From assembly GCF_013823385.1 (NCBI RefSeq), contig NZ_PNMA01000002.1, positions 124,001 through 188,000 of the forward strand: a stretch of 64,000 nucleotides of DNA. The letters are read 5' to 3'. Made by a program: the position numbers and the translations under genes. How positions within the stretch are numbered: position 1 is the stretch's first letter; every line of letters starts with the position of its first letter. The notes under the pieces are model-generated. The model was not told the DNA's origin. It ran no database searches and saw nothing but the letters and a program-made list of their open reading frames with translations. This DNA comes from Hyphomonas sp. Lineage in GTDB: Bacteria > Pseudomonadota > Alphaproteobacteria > Caulobacterales > Hyphomonadaceae. This document shows positions 17,000 through 25,047 of the stretch, piece by piece.

Positions 17000-17578
17000 T
17001 CAGACCCTGAAACAGCCCCACCCATCAATCGCGGCCATCCCGGCTGAATCCGAAATGGAGAGTGCGTTATCCGGATTCACGCCGCCCAAGGCATAGACAG
17101 GGAAGGGCAGGGAAGGGACCAGCCGCCGGAATCGCTGCGCGCCCATGGCCGTACCCGCGCTGGCGCTGCGTGACGCAAAGACGGCCGAAAACAGCACCGC
17201 CTTGACCGGAAGTGTCCGGAAGTGTCCGAAATTGTCCCCTCTGTGTCCGCTCATGGTCTGCAGTTTGAACCGCCCGCGCCACTTGCGGGAGGCGCCCGCC
17301 ATCCTTCCCGGCCAGTGAACGCCGTCCGCCCCGATCTTCGCGGCCAGCTCGGCATCAGCCCCGATCAGTAGCCGAAGTTTCCGCGCCCGGCACAGCTTCA
17401 GCAGCCGCCGCGCCACGATTTCCCGGTCCGGCGCCCCGAAATGCCGGTAGATCACCCCCCAGCCTGCCGGAAGCCCGGCCACTATCGCTTCCGGGTCCGG
17501 CGTCCGCGCCGGATCGGTCAGGAAAAACGCCGGCGGCAACCCCTCCGGCAGGTGGCGCGCCGCCACCCGCGCGGCCAT
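17000..17578 (-). CDS. Thiamine-phosphate synthase (ThiE/TenI-like)
   Basis: A TMP-TENI barrel protein. Seen: FFLTDPARTPDP near the start, GVIYRHFGAPDR, LLIGADAELAAKIGADGVHWPG (the conserved GADGVH), FASRSASAGTA, and YALGGVNPDNA near the C-terminus. I chose the ATG at 17578 (192 residues), preceded by AAGG. The frame is open to ATGs at 17620/17623, which would abut the divergent yggS start. The TTRAxxK-type pyrophosphate-binding features of classical ThiE are only partly present. It could therefore be a second, TenI/ThiE-like paralogue rather than the main synthase. Confidence 0.78.
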   Translation of the reverse strand: MAARVAARHLPEGLPPAFFLTDPARTPDPEAIVAGLPAGWGVIYRHFGAPDREIVARRLLKLCRARKLRLLIGADAELAAKIGADGVHWPGRMAGASRKWRGRFKLQTMSGHRGDNFGHFRTLPVKAVLFSAVFASRSASAGTAMGAQRFRRLVPSLPFPVYALGGVNPDNALSISDSAGMAAIDGWGCFRV

Positions 17579-17621
17579 CTGCGCCTTGCGCCTCGAACTG
17601 GATTGGAGTTTCTCGATCATC

Positions 17622-18293
17622 ATGACGACTGATAGCCTGAACCAGGACATTGCCAACCGCCGCGCCGGGATCCTCGCTGCGCTTGCTGCCGCCAGCGCCT
17701 CCGCGCCGGAGCTGATCGCTGTCTCCAAATCCCAGCCGGACGCGGCCATCGAGGCGATTCTCGCCGCAGGGCAGCGGGTTTTCGGGGAAAACCGCGTTCA
17801 GGAGGCCCAGGCGCATTGGGAAAGCCGCCGCGAAGCCTATCCGGATCTGGTCCTGCATCTGATCGGCCCCCTGCAGACCAACAAGGCGGCCGATGCCGTG
17901 CGCCTTTTCGATGTCATCCAGACGCTCGACCGGGAAAAGCTCGCCGATGCGCTCGCCGCCGCCATGGATAAGGAAGAGCGCCGCCCCCAGCTCCTCATTC
18001 AGGTGAATACGGGCGAAGAACCCCAGAAAGCCGGGGTTATCCCGTCAAAAGTGGGCGATCTGCTGCGATACGCCCGGGAGCAGGCAGGGCTGGAGGTAGC
18101 CGGCCTGATGTGCATCCCCCCGGCGGATGAACCCGCCGGCCCGCATTTCGCGCTGCTGAAGAAGATCGCCCGCGATTACGGCCTCGGCCTCCTCTCTATG
18201 GGCATGAGCGGGGACTATGAACTCGCCGCCCGCTATGGCGCCACGCATGTCCGCGTCGGAACTGCCCTGTTCGGGGATCGCAGCGCCGCTTAG
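17622..18293 (+). CDS. yggS: YggS-family pyridoxal phosphate homeostasis protein
   Basis: A 223-residue PLP-binding protein of the YggS/PROSC family, which buffers PLP rather than catalysing a known reaction. Motifs: LIAVSKSQPDAAIEAIL (PLP-lysine), VFGENRVQEAQ, HLIGPLQTNKA, LLIQVNTGEEPQKAG, LLSMGMSGDYELAARYGATH, and VRVGTALFGDR. The start is the ATG at 17622, within the CATG shared with the longest thiE-like frame. Its stop overlaps the convergent L,D-transpeptidase gene by four bases. A yggS next to parAB/ntrZ-region genes fits Caulobacterales order. Confidence 0.93.
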   Translation: MTTDSLNQDIANRRAGILAALAAASASAPELIAVSKSQPDAAIEAILAAGQRVFGENRVQEAQAHWESRREAYPDLVLHLIGPLQTNKAADAVRLFDVIQTLDREKLADALAAAMDKEERRPQLLIQVNTGEEPQKAGVIPSKVGDLLRYAREQAGLEVAGLMCIPPADEPAGPHFALLKKIARDYGLGLLSMGMSGDYELAARYGATHVRVGTALFGDRSAA

Positions 18294-18796
18294 GCCCGGA
18301 TTTCGATCACCGACCCGCCCTGAAGCCGTTTCAGCACCGCGCGAAGATCGCCCTCTGCCAGCGCCACGCATCCTTCCGTCGGCAGATAGCCTGGCCGCGC
18401 CACATGCACAAAGATGGCGCTGCCTTTGCCCGCCACGGGCGGGTCATCATTATACCCAAGCTCGACAATCAGATCGTAGAGCCCGTCCGCCCGCCACAGC
18501 CGCTCATGGCGGGCAGGGCAGGGCAGGGGCACCCATTGATTATAGCGGGCATCGCCCGGCGCGTCGCACCAGCCATCTTCCGGCCGCAAGGCAATCGCCG
18601 GAATGCCCGTTTCCGGCGCCGGCCCCTTGTCCGGCCTGTACCAGACGCGGCGCACCGGCCAGATACCGGCGGGCGAAGCGCCGTCACCCTCGCGCTTCTC
18701 CGCCGCCGGCAAAACGCCGCCTTTGCCCAGCGCGCAGCGCAGGGAAAGCCCGCCGCCTTCCAGCCGCCCGTCTGAAAACGCGATGAAATGCGTCAC
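18290..18796 (-). CDS. L,D-transpeptidase (YkuD) family protein
   Basis: A 168-residue protein with a YkuD catalytic core. SAIFVHVARPGYLPTEGCVA contains the family His (residue 131) and Cys (residue 143) in the H-x(n)-[ST]-x-G-C pattern, and GIWPVRRVWYRPD resembles the substrate groove. No signal peptide or membrane segment is visible, unlike classical LdtA-type enzymes. It belongs to the short YkuD-like group often annotated as L,D-transpeptidase family. A peptidoglycan role is inferred from the fold only. Convergent with yggS, overlapping by four bases. Confidence 0.82.
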   Translation of the reverse strand: MTHFIAFSDGRLEGGGLSLRCALGKGGVLPAAEKREGDGASPAGIWPVRRVWYRPDKGPAPETGIPAIALRPEDGWCDAPGDARYNQWVPLPCPARHERLWRADGLYDLIVELGYNDDPPVAGKGSAIFVHVARPGYLPTEGCVALAEGDLRAVLKRLQGGSVIEIRA

Positions 18797-18892
18797 CTGG
18801 CTGCGCCTCCCGTTCTTGTTATTGGATAAACAGGCGCCACCTTTCTATGCAAGCGGCAGGCGCGATCGGCGCTGATGAGGCGGGATACGCAG

Positions 18893-19579
18893 ATGACGGC
18901 CAAAAAGTTCATTCTCATCGTCGATGACGAGGAAGATCTGCGGGAAACCCTCGCCGAGCAGTTCGCTCTGAGCGATGGCTTCAGCGTGCTGACCGCCGCC
19001 ACCGGCGAAGACGCCCTCGCCAAACTGGCCGAAGAACGCGTTGATCTCATGATCCTGGATGTCGACATGCCCGGCATGAGCGGCCGGGATGTCTGCCGGA
19101 AGCTGCGCGAGGCGGGCAACCGCGTCCCCGTCATCATGCTCACCGGGCGTTCCGGCGAAAGTGACACGGTGGCCGGGCTTGAGGCCGGCGCGAATGATTA
19201 TATCGCCAAACCGTTCAGCTTTGCGGTGCTGCTCGCCCGCGTCCGCACCCAGCTGCGCAGTTTCGAGCAGACCGAAGACGCCACCTTCGACATTGGCCCC
19301 TATGAATTCCGCCCCTCGATGAAGGTGCTGCGCACCAAGGAAGGCCGCCGCATCCGCTTGACGGAGAAGGAAACGGAGATCCTGAAATTCCTCTACCGGG
19401 CAGGGGGCAAGGCGGTTGCGCGGGAGACGCTGCTTTCAGAGGTCTGGGGCTATAACGCGGCTGTCACCACCCATACGCTCGAAACCCACATCTATCGCCT
19501 GCGCCAGAAGGTCGAGCCTGATCCGTCGAACGCCCAACTGTTGCTGACCGATACCGGCGGCTACCGCCTCAGGCCCTGA
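18893..19579 (+). CDS. cenR: OmpR-family response regulator (CenR-like)
   Basis: A 228-residue two-domain regulator from the ATG at 18893; another ATG at 18875 is possible. The receiver has the acidic pair D11/D12, phosphoacceptor D56 in MILDVDMPGMSG, threonine in VIMLTGRSG, and lysine in AKPFSF. The C-terminal winged helix has RLTEKETEILKFLY and the recognition-helix segment AVTTHTLETHIYRLRQKV. No kinase gene is adjacent. In Caulobacter the essential envelope regulator CenR lies a short distance from parB, and this orphan regulator occupies a similar place. The CenR name rests on that synteny from memory. The 3' end overlaps xthA by 11 bases. Confidence 0.68.
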   Translation: MTAKKFILIVDDEEDLRETLAEQFALSDGFSVLTAATGEDALAKLAEERVDLMILDVDMPGMSGRDVCRKLREAGNRVPVIMLTGRSGESDTVAGLEAGANDYIAKPFSFAVLLARVRTQLRSFEQTEDATFDIGPYEFRPSMKVLRTKEGRRIRLTEKETEILKFLYRAGGKAVARETLLSEVWGYNAAVTTHTLETHIYRLRQKVEPDPSNAQLLLTDTGGYRLRP

Positions 19580-20378
19580 GGCTTACCGTCACCGGCGCAT
19601 GGTCTGACGGTTTCCAGCCGCTCCGCCAGGCTGGATGGATGCGGTAGGAGCTAACGTCCACATCCTCCATCGCCGCCTTGTTGGCCCAGATATGGTCCAG
19701 CCGCCGGCCCCGGTTGGAGGCCGCCCAGTCTGCGGCGCGGTAGCTCCACCAGGTATAGAGTTTCTGCTCCTCCGGCACGGCCAGGCGGGCAATGTCCTCA
19801 AAACCGGCGGATCTGCGCGACTCCTCCAGCCGCTCGGTCTCCTGCGGCGTATGCGAGACGATGCCCAGCAGCTGCTTGTGGGACCAGACATCATTCTCAT
19901 GCGGGGCGACGTTGAGATCGCCGACGAGAACGCGTTTCACGCCCTTTTTCAGCTTCTTGTAGCCCGGCCCCAGCCGCTCGAGGAAATCCAGCTTGTGATC
20001 AAACTTGTCATTCACATGCGGGTCGGGAACATCCCCGCCGGCAGGCAGGTAGATATTGTGGATCTCTAGGCCCGAAGGCAGGCGCGCGGCAATCACCCGC
20101 GCATGGTTCTCCCGGCAGAGGTCAGGCACATCCACCTTCTCCAGCGGCAGCCGCGAGGCGATCGCCACCCCGGCATGGCCGCCGCGCTGGCCCCGGATCA
20201 CCAGATGCGGCAGGCCCATCTCCTTGAAGGCTTTCAGCGGAAACTCGCCGTCCTGGCATTTGGTCTCCTGCAGGCACACCACGTCCGGCTTTTCAGCCGC
20301 CACGAAGGCTTCGACATTCGGCGCGCGCAGGCGGACGGAGTTGATATTCCAGGTGGTGATCTTGATCGGGCGGGTCAT
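19569..20378 (-). CDS. xthA: Exodeoxyribonuclease III
   Basis: AP endonuclease and 3'-5' exonuclease of base-excision repair. It is 269 residues. Motifs: ITTWNINSVRLR at the N-terminus, VVCLQETKCQDGEFP with the catalytic glutamate, VLVGDLNVAPHENDVW, and RRLDHIWANKA ending in PSDHAPV with the catalytic histidine. It converges on the response regulator and overlaps it by 11 bases at the 3' ends. Confidence 0.95.
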   Translation of the reverse strand: MTRPIKITTWNINSVRLRAPNVEAFVAAEKPDVVCLQETKCQDGEFPLKAFKEMGLPHLVIRGQRGGHAGVAIASRLPLEKVDVPDLCRENHARVIAARLPSGLEIHNIYLPAGGDVPDPHVNDKFDHKLDFLERLGPGYKKLKKGVKRVLVGDLNVAPHENDVWSHKQLLGIVSHTPQETERLEESRRSAGFEDIARLAVPEEQKLYTWWSYRAADWAASNRGRRLDHIWANKAAMEDVDVSSYRIHPAWRSGWKPSDHAPVTVSLRA

Positions 20379-20620
20379 GCGCCTCTGGCTAACATCTGCC
20401 CCTTAAACGTCAACGCGCCCGAACGCGGGGAGTTCGGGCGCGCCGGACGCTTGAGCGTCTTGATGTCCGGACAGCGTGTATCCGGTGTCGAGCGGCAGGA
20501 AGGTATCGCAGCGGGGGGGTCGGTGCTGCGCGGTTTCCTGTCCGCCGATGTGTCTTTTATGTCACGCCGGGCCGAAAACCTCAAATTAACTCGGCGTAAC
20601 AGCTATCACGCTTTCGTGTA
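20379..20620. other. 242-base gap between lolA and xthA
   Basis: No convincing gene. It contains a perfect 11-bp stem-loop at 20414-20442 and a short GACGC/GCGTC palindrome at 20446-20459. Short frames here lack a ribosome-binding site and family resemblance. Confidence 0.6.
20414..20442 (-). terminator. Stem-loop between lolA and xthA
   Basis: CGCGCCCGAAC (20414-20424) and GTTCGGGCGCG (20432-20442) pair perfectly around a 7-base loop. There is no T-run on either strand. It may be a Rho-independent remnant or an RNA-stabilising hairpin downstream of the leftward lolA. Confidence 0.4.
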
Positions 20621-21283
20621 TCAGTTGTTGTCGAAGTCCCGCAGGATGAACAGGCGGGGATTGAGGCGTGCGCCCGTCTCCACATTGGTCAGCGTCACCG
20701 AGGTATTGCCGCCGTTGGCATCCGTGGTGCGCCAGCCGACCAGCGAATTATCCGCCGAGGCCAGCACCAGGGTCAGCGTGCCTTCCATGTCGCCGCTCTT
20801 GTCCTGAACGGTGATGTTGGTCCGGCCATTGGCACGGCGCACATCAATCACATTCGCCTGGCTCTCGAAATCCAGCCGGTCGCTCAGCAGCAGCGACAGC
20901 GGCGTCGATTTCAGCGGCACCCGGTCGGTGGTTTCCAGATCGCTGTCCTGCAGGGCAACGGTCGTGCCATCGCTCACCATTAGCAGCGGGACGGGATCAT
21001 CATAATCAAACCGCACCTTGCCGGGGCGCTGCATGGCAAACTGGCCGGTGGAGAATGAGCCGTCCGGCGAATACTGCTCAAACCGGCCGCGCGCCGTCTT
21101 CACAGTGGCGAGCGCCTGGGAGGCTTCCTTCAGCAGGGCTGCCCGCTCGGCGCCTGACAGCTGGGCTGCGGCCGCCGGGGCGGTAATCGAGGGGCTTACA
21201 GGCGCCTGTTTCAGCGCCGGCAGCAGGGGAGAGGCCCCGGCAATCATCGCGGCAGCAGCAAGCGGAGCAAAGAAATTCATCAT
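20621..21283 (-). CDS. lolA: Outer-membrane lipoprotein carrier protein LolA family
   Basis: A 220-residue periplasmic protein that would carry lipoproteins from LolCDE to the outer membrane. The start MMNFFAPLAAAAMIAGASPL is a signal peptide; the frame is open to 21319 but that N-terminus is not signal-like. Then come LATVKTARGRFEQYSPDGSF, GQFAMQRPGKVRFDYDDPVP, LLMVSDGTTVALQD, and WRTTDANGGNTSVTLTNVE. This strand-rich plan matches LolA-like OMLC proteins of alphaproteobacteria. It diverges from the ybbN/cnoX gene across 180 bases. The dedicated LolA arginine is difficult to assign by eye, so a general LolA-fold protein remains possible. Confidence 0.85.
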   Translation of the reverse strand: MMNFFAPLAAAAMIAGASPLLPALKQAPVSPSITAPAAAAQLSGAERAALLKEASQALATVKTARGRFEQYSPDGSFSTGQFAMQRPGKVRFDYDDPVPLLMVSDGTTVALQDSDLETTDRVPLKSTPLSLLLSDRLDFESQANVIDVRRANGRTNITVQDKSGDMEGTLTLVLASADNSLVGWRTTDANGGNTSVTLTNVETGARLNPRLFILRDFDNN

Positions 21284-21462
21284 CGTTCTGGCCTCCTTTA
21301 TATGACCATACGGGATCACGCCTACACTTAAGGGGCTGAACCGGGCCTAAACAGGGCGCATGGCAGATTTTCATCAACCGGCTGCGGCGCGCGGCGGCGT
21401 GCCCGCTTGCGCTCGTCTTTCTGCAGTCCCATCTTTGCGCCCGAAACAAAGGGATTCTTGCA

Positions 21463-22350
21463 ATGAGCAACGCTGAACTCCAGCACGTAAAGGAAGGTAC
21501 CGATCAGGGCTTCATGGCCGATGTCGTGGAAGCCTCCATGACCCAGCCGGTGATCGTCGATTTCTGGGCCCCCTGGTGCGGCCCGTGCCGCACGCTCGGC
21601 CCGATCATCGAGAAGGTGGTCGAAAGCAAGAAAGGCGCGGTCAAGCTCGTCAAGATCAACACCGAGGAACACCAGGCCTATGCCGGTCAGCTCGGCGTGC
21701 GCTCCATCCCCGCCGTCTATGCGTTTGACAAGGGCCGCCCGGTCGATGGTTTCCTCGGCGCGCTGCCGGAAAGCCAGGTCCGCGCCTTCGTGGAAAAGCT
21801 GCTCTCGGGCACCGATGACGCGCAGATGATCGCCGAAGCTCTCTCCCAGGCCGAAGCGGCCAGCCAGAAAGGCGATATCGCGCTCGCCGCTGAAATCTAC
21901 GCCGCCATCCTGCAGCAGGATCCGGAAAACATCGGGGCGATTGCCGGGCTTGCCCGCTGCCACCTCGCCAATGGCGACAAGGAAGCGGCCGAAGCCACGC
22001 TCGCCATGGTGCCGGAAGCCAGGAAGAATGACAGCGCCATCAAGGGCATCCGCATGGCCATCGAGATGATGGCCGACGCGCCCCCGCCGAGCGAGCTGGA
22101 CGCGGCCCTCTCCGCCGTGATGGCAGCGCCGGGCGATCACGCCCAGCGGTTTGAACTGGCCGAGCAGTATGCCGCCCTCGGCAAGTATCAGGACGCGGCC
22201 GATCACCTCTTGATCATCCTCTCCGCCAAGCTCGACTGGGAAGGCGGCAAGGCAAAAGACAAGCTGCTGAAGATTTTCGAAGCCGCCGGTCCGACAGATC
22301 CGGTCACCATCGAGGGCCGCCGCCGTCTCTCCTCGCTGATGTTTGCCTGA
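21463..22350 (+). CDS. cnoX: Thioredoxin-TPR co-chaperone CnoX/YbbN
   Basis: A 295-residue protein with an N-terminal thioredoxin domain and a C-terminal TPR region (EIYAAILQQDPENIGAIAGLARC and later repeats). The active site is WCGPC at residues 38-42, a true CxxC. E. coli YbbN lacks a working CxxC, whereas the Caulobacter homologue CnoX is known to keep it and to be redox active. This protein should be of the latter type, protecting clients of GroEL from oxidation. It is the first gene of a rightward group with the Lon-N, Trm112-like and DUF971 genes. Confidence 0.92.
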   Translation: MSNAELQHVKEGTDQGFMADVVEASMTQPVIVDFWAPWCGPCRTLGPIIEKVVESKKGAVKLVKINTEEHQAYAGQLGVRSIPAVYAFDKGRPVDGFLGALPESQVRAFVEKLLSGTDDAQMIAEALSQAEAASQKGDIALAAEIYAAILQQDPENIGAIAGLARCHLANGDKEAAEATLAMVPEARKNDSAIKGIRMAIEMMADAPPPSELDAALSAVMAAPGDHAQRFELAEQYAALGKYQDAADHLLIILSAKLDWEGGKAKDKLLKIFEAAGPTDPVTIEGRRRLSSLMFA

Positions 22351-22392
22351 ACCCCCTGATGGCCAGCCCGCGCCGGGCGAAAGGAAAAGATC

Positions 22393-23037
22393 ATGGCGCC
22401 CTATCGCAAGACAGCCGACCTGCCTGCGACCCTTGCCGTGTTCCCGCTCCCCGGCGCGCTGGTTTTCCCGCGCTGGCAGCTGCCGCTGAACATCTTCGAG
22501 CCGCGCTATCTCAACATGATCGATGATGCGATGAGCGGTTCGCGGCTCATCGGCATGGTGCAGGCGGTTGGCGGCCCGCGCCAGTCGCCGCTGATTGCCG
22601 AGGTCGGCTGCGCGGGCCGCATCACCAGCTACACCGAAACCCCCGATGGCCGGTATCTCATCTCGCTCACCGGCGTCTGCCGCTTCGGGGTCGTGCGCGA
22701 GCTTGATGTCACCACGCCCTACCGGCAGGTGAAGCCGGACTGGGAGCGCTTCGCCCAGGATCTGGTGCTTCCGCCGGAAGGGGAGGGGAGCGCGCGCGAG
22801 ACGCTGATCGCCGCCTTCCGCCACTATGCCGCTGCCAATGGCCTGGAGACGGACTGGTCCGCCCTGCAGGAAGCTTCGCTTGAAACTCTGGTTCATGCGC
22901 TGGCCTCGGGATGCCCGTTCGAACCGATGGAAAAGCAGGCCCTGCTGGAAGCGCCCAGCCTCGCCGAGCGTGCGGCTGCCTTGACGGCGCTTCTGGAGTT
23001 CGGCAGTGCCGCAGGTGGCGAAGGCCCCGTCCAATAG
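22393..23037 (+). CDS. Lon N-terminal-domain (LON substrate-binding) protein
   Basis: A 214-residue cytosolic protein consisting of the LON substrate-binding domain without ATPase or protease domains. [20 protein letters not shown] followed by [11 protein letters not shown] is the family start; GMVQAVGG and [18 protein letters not shown] follow. These stand-alone LonN proteins are common next to ybbN in alphaproteobacteria and have no settled function. AAGGAAAAG lies seven bases before the ATG. Confidence 0.9.
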   Translation: MAPYRKTADLPATLAVFPLPGALVFPRWQLPLNIFEPRYLNMIDDAMSGSRLIGMVQAVGGPRQSPLIAEVGCAGRITSYTETPDGRYLISLTGVCRFGVVRELDVTTPYRQVKPDWERFAQDLVLPPEGEGSARETLIAAFRHYAAANGLETDWSALQEASLETLVHALASGCPFEPMEKQALLEAPSLAERAAALTALLEFGSAAGGEGPVQ

Positions 23038-23045
23038 GAGCAGAC

Positions 23046-23294
23046 ATGAGCGAATTGCCCGGCGATGAGCCAAGGGACGGCATTGTCCCCTTCGAGCATA
23101 ACGGCGTTGATCCGCGCCTGCTCGAAACCCTGATCTGTCCGCTGACGCGCCAGCCGCTCGCCTATGACCGGGCCCGCAATGAGCTGGTCTCGAAGAATGC
23201 GCGCCTTGCCTATCCCATTCGCGGCGGCATCCCGATCATGCTGCCGGAAGAAGCGCGTGATCTCGATGAGGCTGAAGAGGCCGCCGCGCCATGA
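23046..23294 (+). CDS. Trm112/UPF0434-family small protein
   Basis: An 82-residue protein starting [12 protein letters not shown], with the Trm112-like core [17 protein letters not shown] and [20 protein letters not shown]. Only one cysteine is present, so the zinc-binding set of eukaryotic Trm112 is missing, as in YcaR. The start follows the LonN stop by eight bases and the stop overlaps the next ATG by four. Function in bacteria is not established. Confidence 0.88.
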   Translation: MSELPGDEPRDGIVPFEHNGVDPRLLETLICPLTRQPLAYDRARNELVSKNARLAYPIRGGIPIMLPEEARDLDEAEEAAAP

Positions 23295-23596
23295 GCGCCC
23301 AGCCCTGGCCGGTCAAACTCACCTTCCGCGCCGGCGCGCAGGAACTCGTTGCCGAATTTGATGATGGCGCCTCCGGCCGGGTGGATTACCGCACGCTCCG
23401 GCTGGAAAGTCCGTCTGCGGAAGTGCAGGGCCATGGCCGGGGTCCGAAACCGCCGCCACCCGTGGTGCCGGAAGACATCCGTGTCCTGAAGGCAGAGCCG
23501 GTGGGTCGCTACGCCGTGCGCCTCTTCTTTTCCGATGGCCATTCCAGCGGGCTCTACACCTGGAATGTGCTCCGCGCGCTGACGGTGCGGGATTAG
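23291..23596 (+). CDS. DUF971-family (gamma-butyrobetaine hydroxylase N-terminal-like) protein
   Basis: A 101-residue protein with a single DUF971 domain: [14 protein letters not shown], then [20 protein letters not shown]. This domain forms the N-terminal part of gamma-butyrobetaine hydroxylases and occurs alone in many bacteria, sometimes linked to Fe-S cluster proteins. It overlaps the Trm112-like gene by four bases, indicating coupling, and the convergent ubiH-like gene by four bases. Confidence 0.87.
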   Translation: MSAQPWPVKLTFRAGAQELVAEFDDGASGRVDYRTLRLESPSAEVQGHGRGPKPPPPVVPEDIRVLKAEPVGRYAVRLFFSDGHSSGLYTWNVLRALTVRD

Positions 23597-24828
23597 CGCA
23601 TCAGGCTCGGCAGATGGTCCTGGTCGGCGCTGGCCTGGCGGGCAAGGGCCTGGCGGATCGGGGCAATCCTGTTGGCCGCAGTCAGGGCGAGCGCCCGCAA
23701 CGGTTTGAGCATCACATTGTCATTGGAGAAGGTCCGGTCCACCGCGTCCATGAACAGCGCGGTGGAGGCTGAATCAAAGCGCCGCCATTCGCGGTAGCGC
23801 GCCAGCACGGTCTCGCTGCCCGGATCAAGGCCCACCTCGCGCGCCTCCAGGATCACATCATAGAGAGCGGCAACATCCTTGAAGCCAAGGTTCAGGCCCT
23901 GTCCGGCCAGCGGGTTCATCCGGCGGGCCGCGTCGCCCAGCAGCGCCACGCGCGGCCCCGCCATGTCGCGCGCGATCTTCAGCACAAGCGGATAGGAGAG
24001 GGGAGGGCCTTCCAGGGTCATCGGTCCTGCAAATTCGGCAAAGCGGGCATTGAGTTCTGCCTCGATTGCTTCCTTCGGCATCTTGGCCAGCGTCTCGGCC
24101 GCGCCGGTCTTCATATACCAGGCAAGGTTTGCCCGGTTATCGGGCAGGGGCAGGGTGGCAAACGGGCCTTCCGGTGTGAACAGCTGGCGGGCAATGCCGC
24201 CATGCTGCCGGGAGAGTTTCACGTCTGCCGCGAACACAGACTTGCCATAGCTGCGCCCCTCGGTGCCGATCCCGGCAGCCTCGCGCACGGCAGAATGGAT
24301 GCCGTCACAGGCGGCAATCACGGCGCAGCGGATGCTTTCCCCACCCTCAAGATGCACCAGCGCGCTCGAAGGGCCCGCCTCATAGCCTGAAAAACGGGCG
24401 CCGCGCTTCCAGACGAGGCCTTCGGTCTCGCCTGCTTTCCGGTCGAGGGCGGCCTGAAGCGCGCCAGCAGGCACCAATTCGCCCAGTGCTTCGCGGCCGC
24501 CCTCGGGCAGGTCGTCATTGGAAAACGCCGCCCAGGGCGCGCCAAACCAGTGGGTGCCGCCATCGACCGCTTCCAGCCCGTTGAGCGGCTCGGTCAGGCC
24601 GGCGAGATCGCCGTGAACCCCGGCCGCGCCAAGCAATCGCCAGCTGCCCCGCACGATCGCGAAACTGCGCGTATCTGCAGCCGGCGCAGCACTTTCAGGG
24701 CGCACGTCCACCAGCACTGTGCGCAGGCCGGCCTTGGCCGCCAATACGGCAAGCGACGTGCCGACAGGGCCGGCACCGATCACCGCAAGGTCTGCGTCCA
24801 GGGGGGCAGGAAACACGGTTTCAACCAT
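23593..24828 (-). CDS. UbiH/UbiF-family FAD-dependent ubiquinone hydroxylase
   Basis: A 411-residue flavoprotein monooxygenase that would hydroxylate the ubiquinone ring. The start MVETVFPAPLDADLAVIGAG leads into the FAD Rossmann motif GAGPVGTS. The DG motif is in VIAACDGIHSAVREAAGIG, and the second FAD motif GDAARRMNPLAGQGLNLGF is present. The frame is open to 24975, but the extra residues lack family features. The exact ring position (UbiH, UbiF, UbiL or UbiM type) cannot be told from sequence alone. It diverges from amt across 219 bases. Confidence 0.88.
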   Translation of the reverse strand: MVETVFPAPLDADLAVIGAGPVGTSLAVLAAKAGLRTVLVDVRPESAAPAADTRSFAIVRGSWRLLGAAGVHGDLAGLTEPLNGLEAVDGGTHWFGAPWAAFSNDDLPEGGREALGELVPAGALQAALDRKAGETEGLVWKRGARFSGYEAGPSSALVHLEGGESIRCAVIAACDGIHSAVREAAGIGTEGRSYGKSVFAADVKLSRQHGGIARQLFTPEGPFATLPLPDNRANLAWYMKTGAAETLAKMPKEAIEAELNARFAEFAGPMTLEGPPLSYPLVLKIARDMAGPRVALLGDAARRMNPLAGQGLNLGFKDVAALYDVILEAREVGLDPGSETVLARYREWRRFDSASTALFMDAVDRTFSNDNVMLKPLRALALTAANRIAPIRQALARQASADQDHLPSLMR

Positions 24829-25047
24829 GTGACTGAGGTAGCCTCGAGAGGGCGTCTGGTCCAGCGATGGCGCCGGTTTGGGCGATTGGCCGCATCTCTG
24901 CACAAGTTCTGACCACCTCAGAGCAGAATCGAAGCTCGCCTCTGCGTCATGTGCGACTTTTCCGGGCAGGCACAATCATATCGCGGTGGGAGAGCGCTGG
25001 GGGTCACCGGGCTCTGCGTGATGAAGATGGCAAGTAAGGAGGGGCCA
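24829..25047. other. 219-base divergent spacer between the ubiH-like gene and amt
   Basis: Contains the upstream regions of both genes and the amt ribosome-binding site AAGGAGGGG at 25035-25043. I looked for a sigma-54 promoter because of amt; GGCACAATCATATCGC is close, but the GG-to-GC spacing is wrong. No other motif is convincing. Confidence 0.5.

Noticed and set aside
17579-17623. Overlapping start codons of the thiE-like gene and yggS (shared CATG)
   Set aside because: The longest thiE-like frame would share bases with the yggS ATG, but an ATG at 17578 with AAGG upstream gives a family-like start and avoids the overlap.
21328-23073. Minus-strand 581-codon frame opposite cnoX and the LonN gene
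   Set aside because: Spans several real genes on the other strand and shows no protein family.
24955-24990. Sigma-54 promoter upstream of amt
   Set aside because: GGCACAA and GC elements are present, but the spacing between GG and GC is two bases too long.
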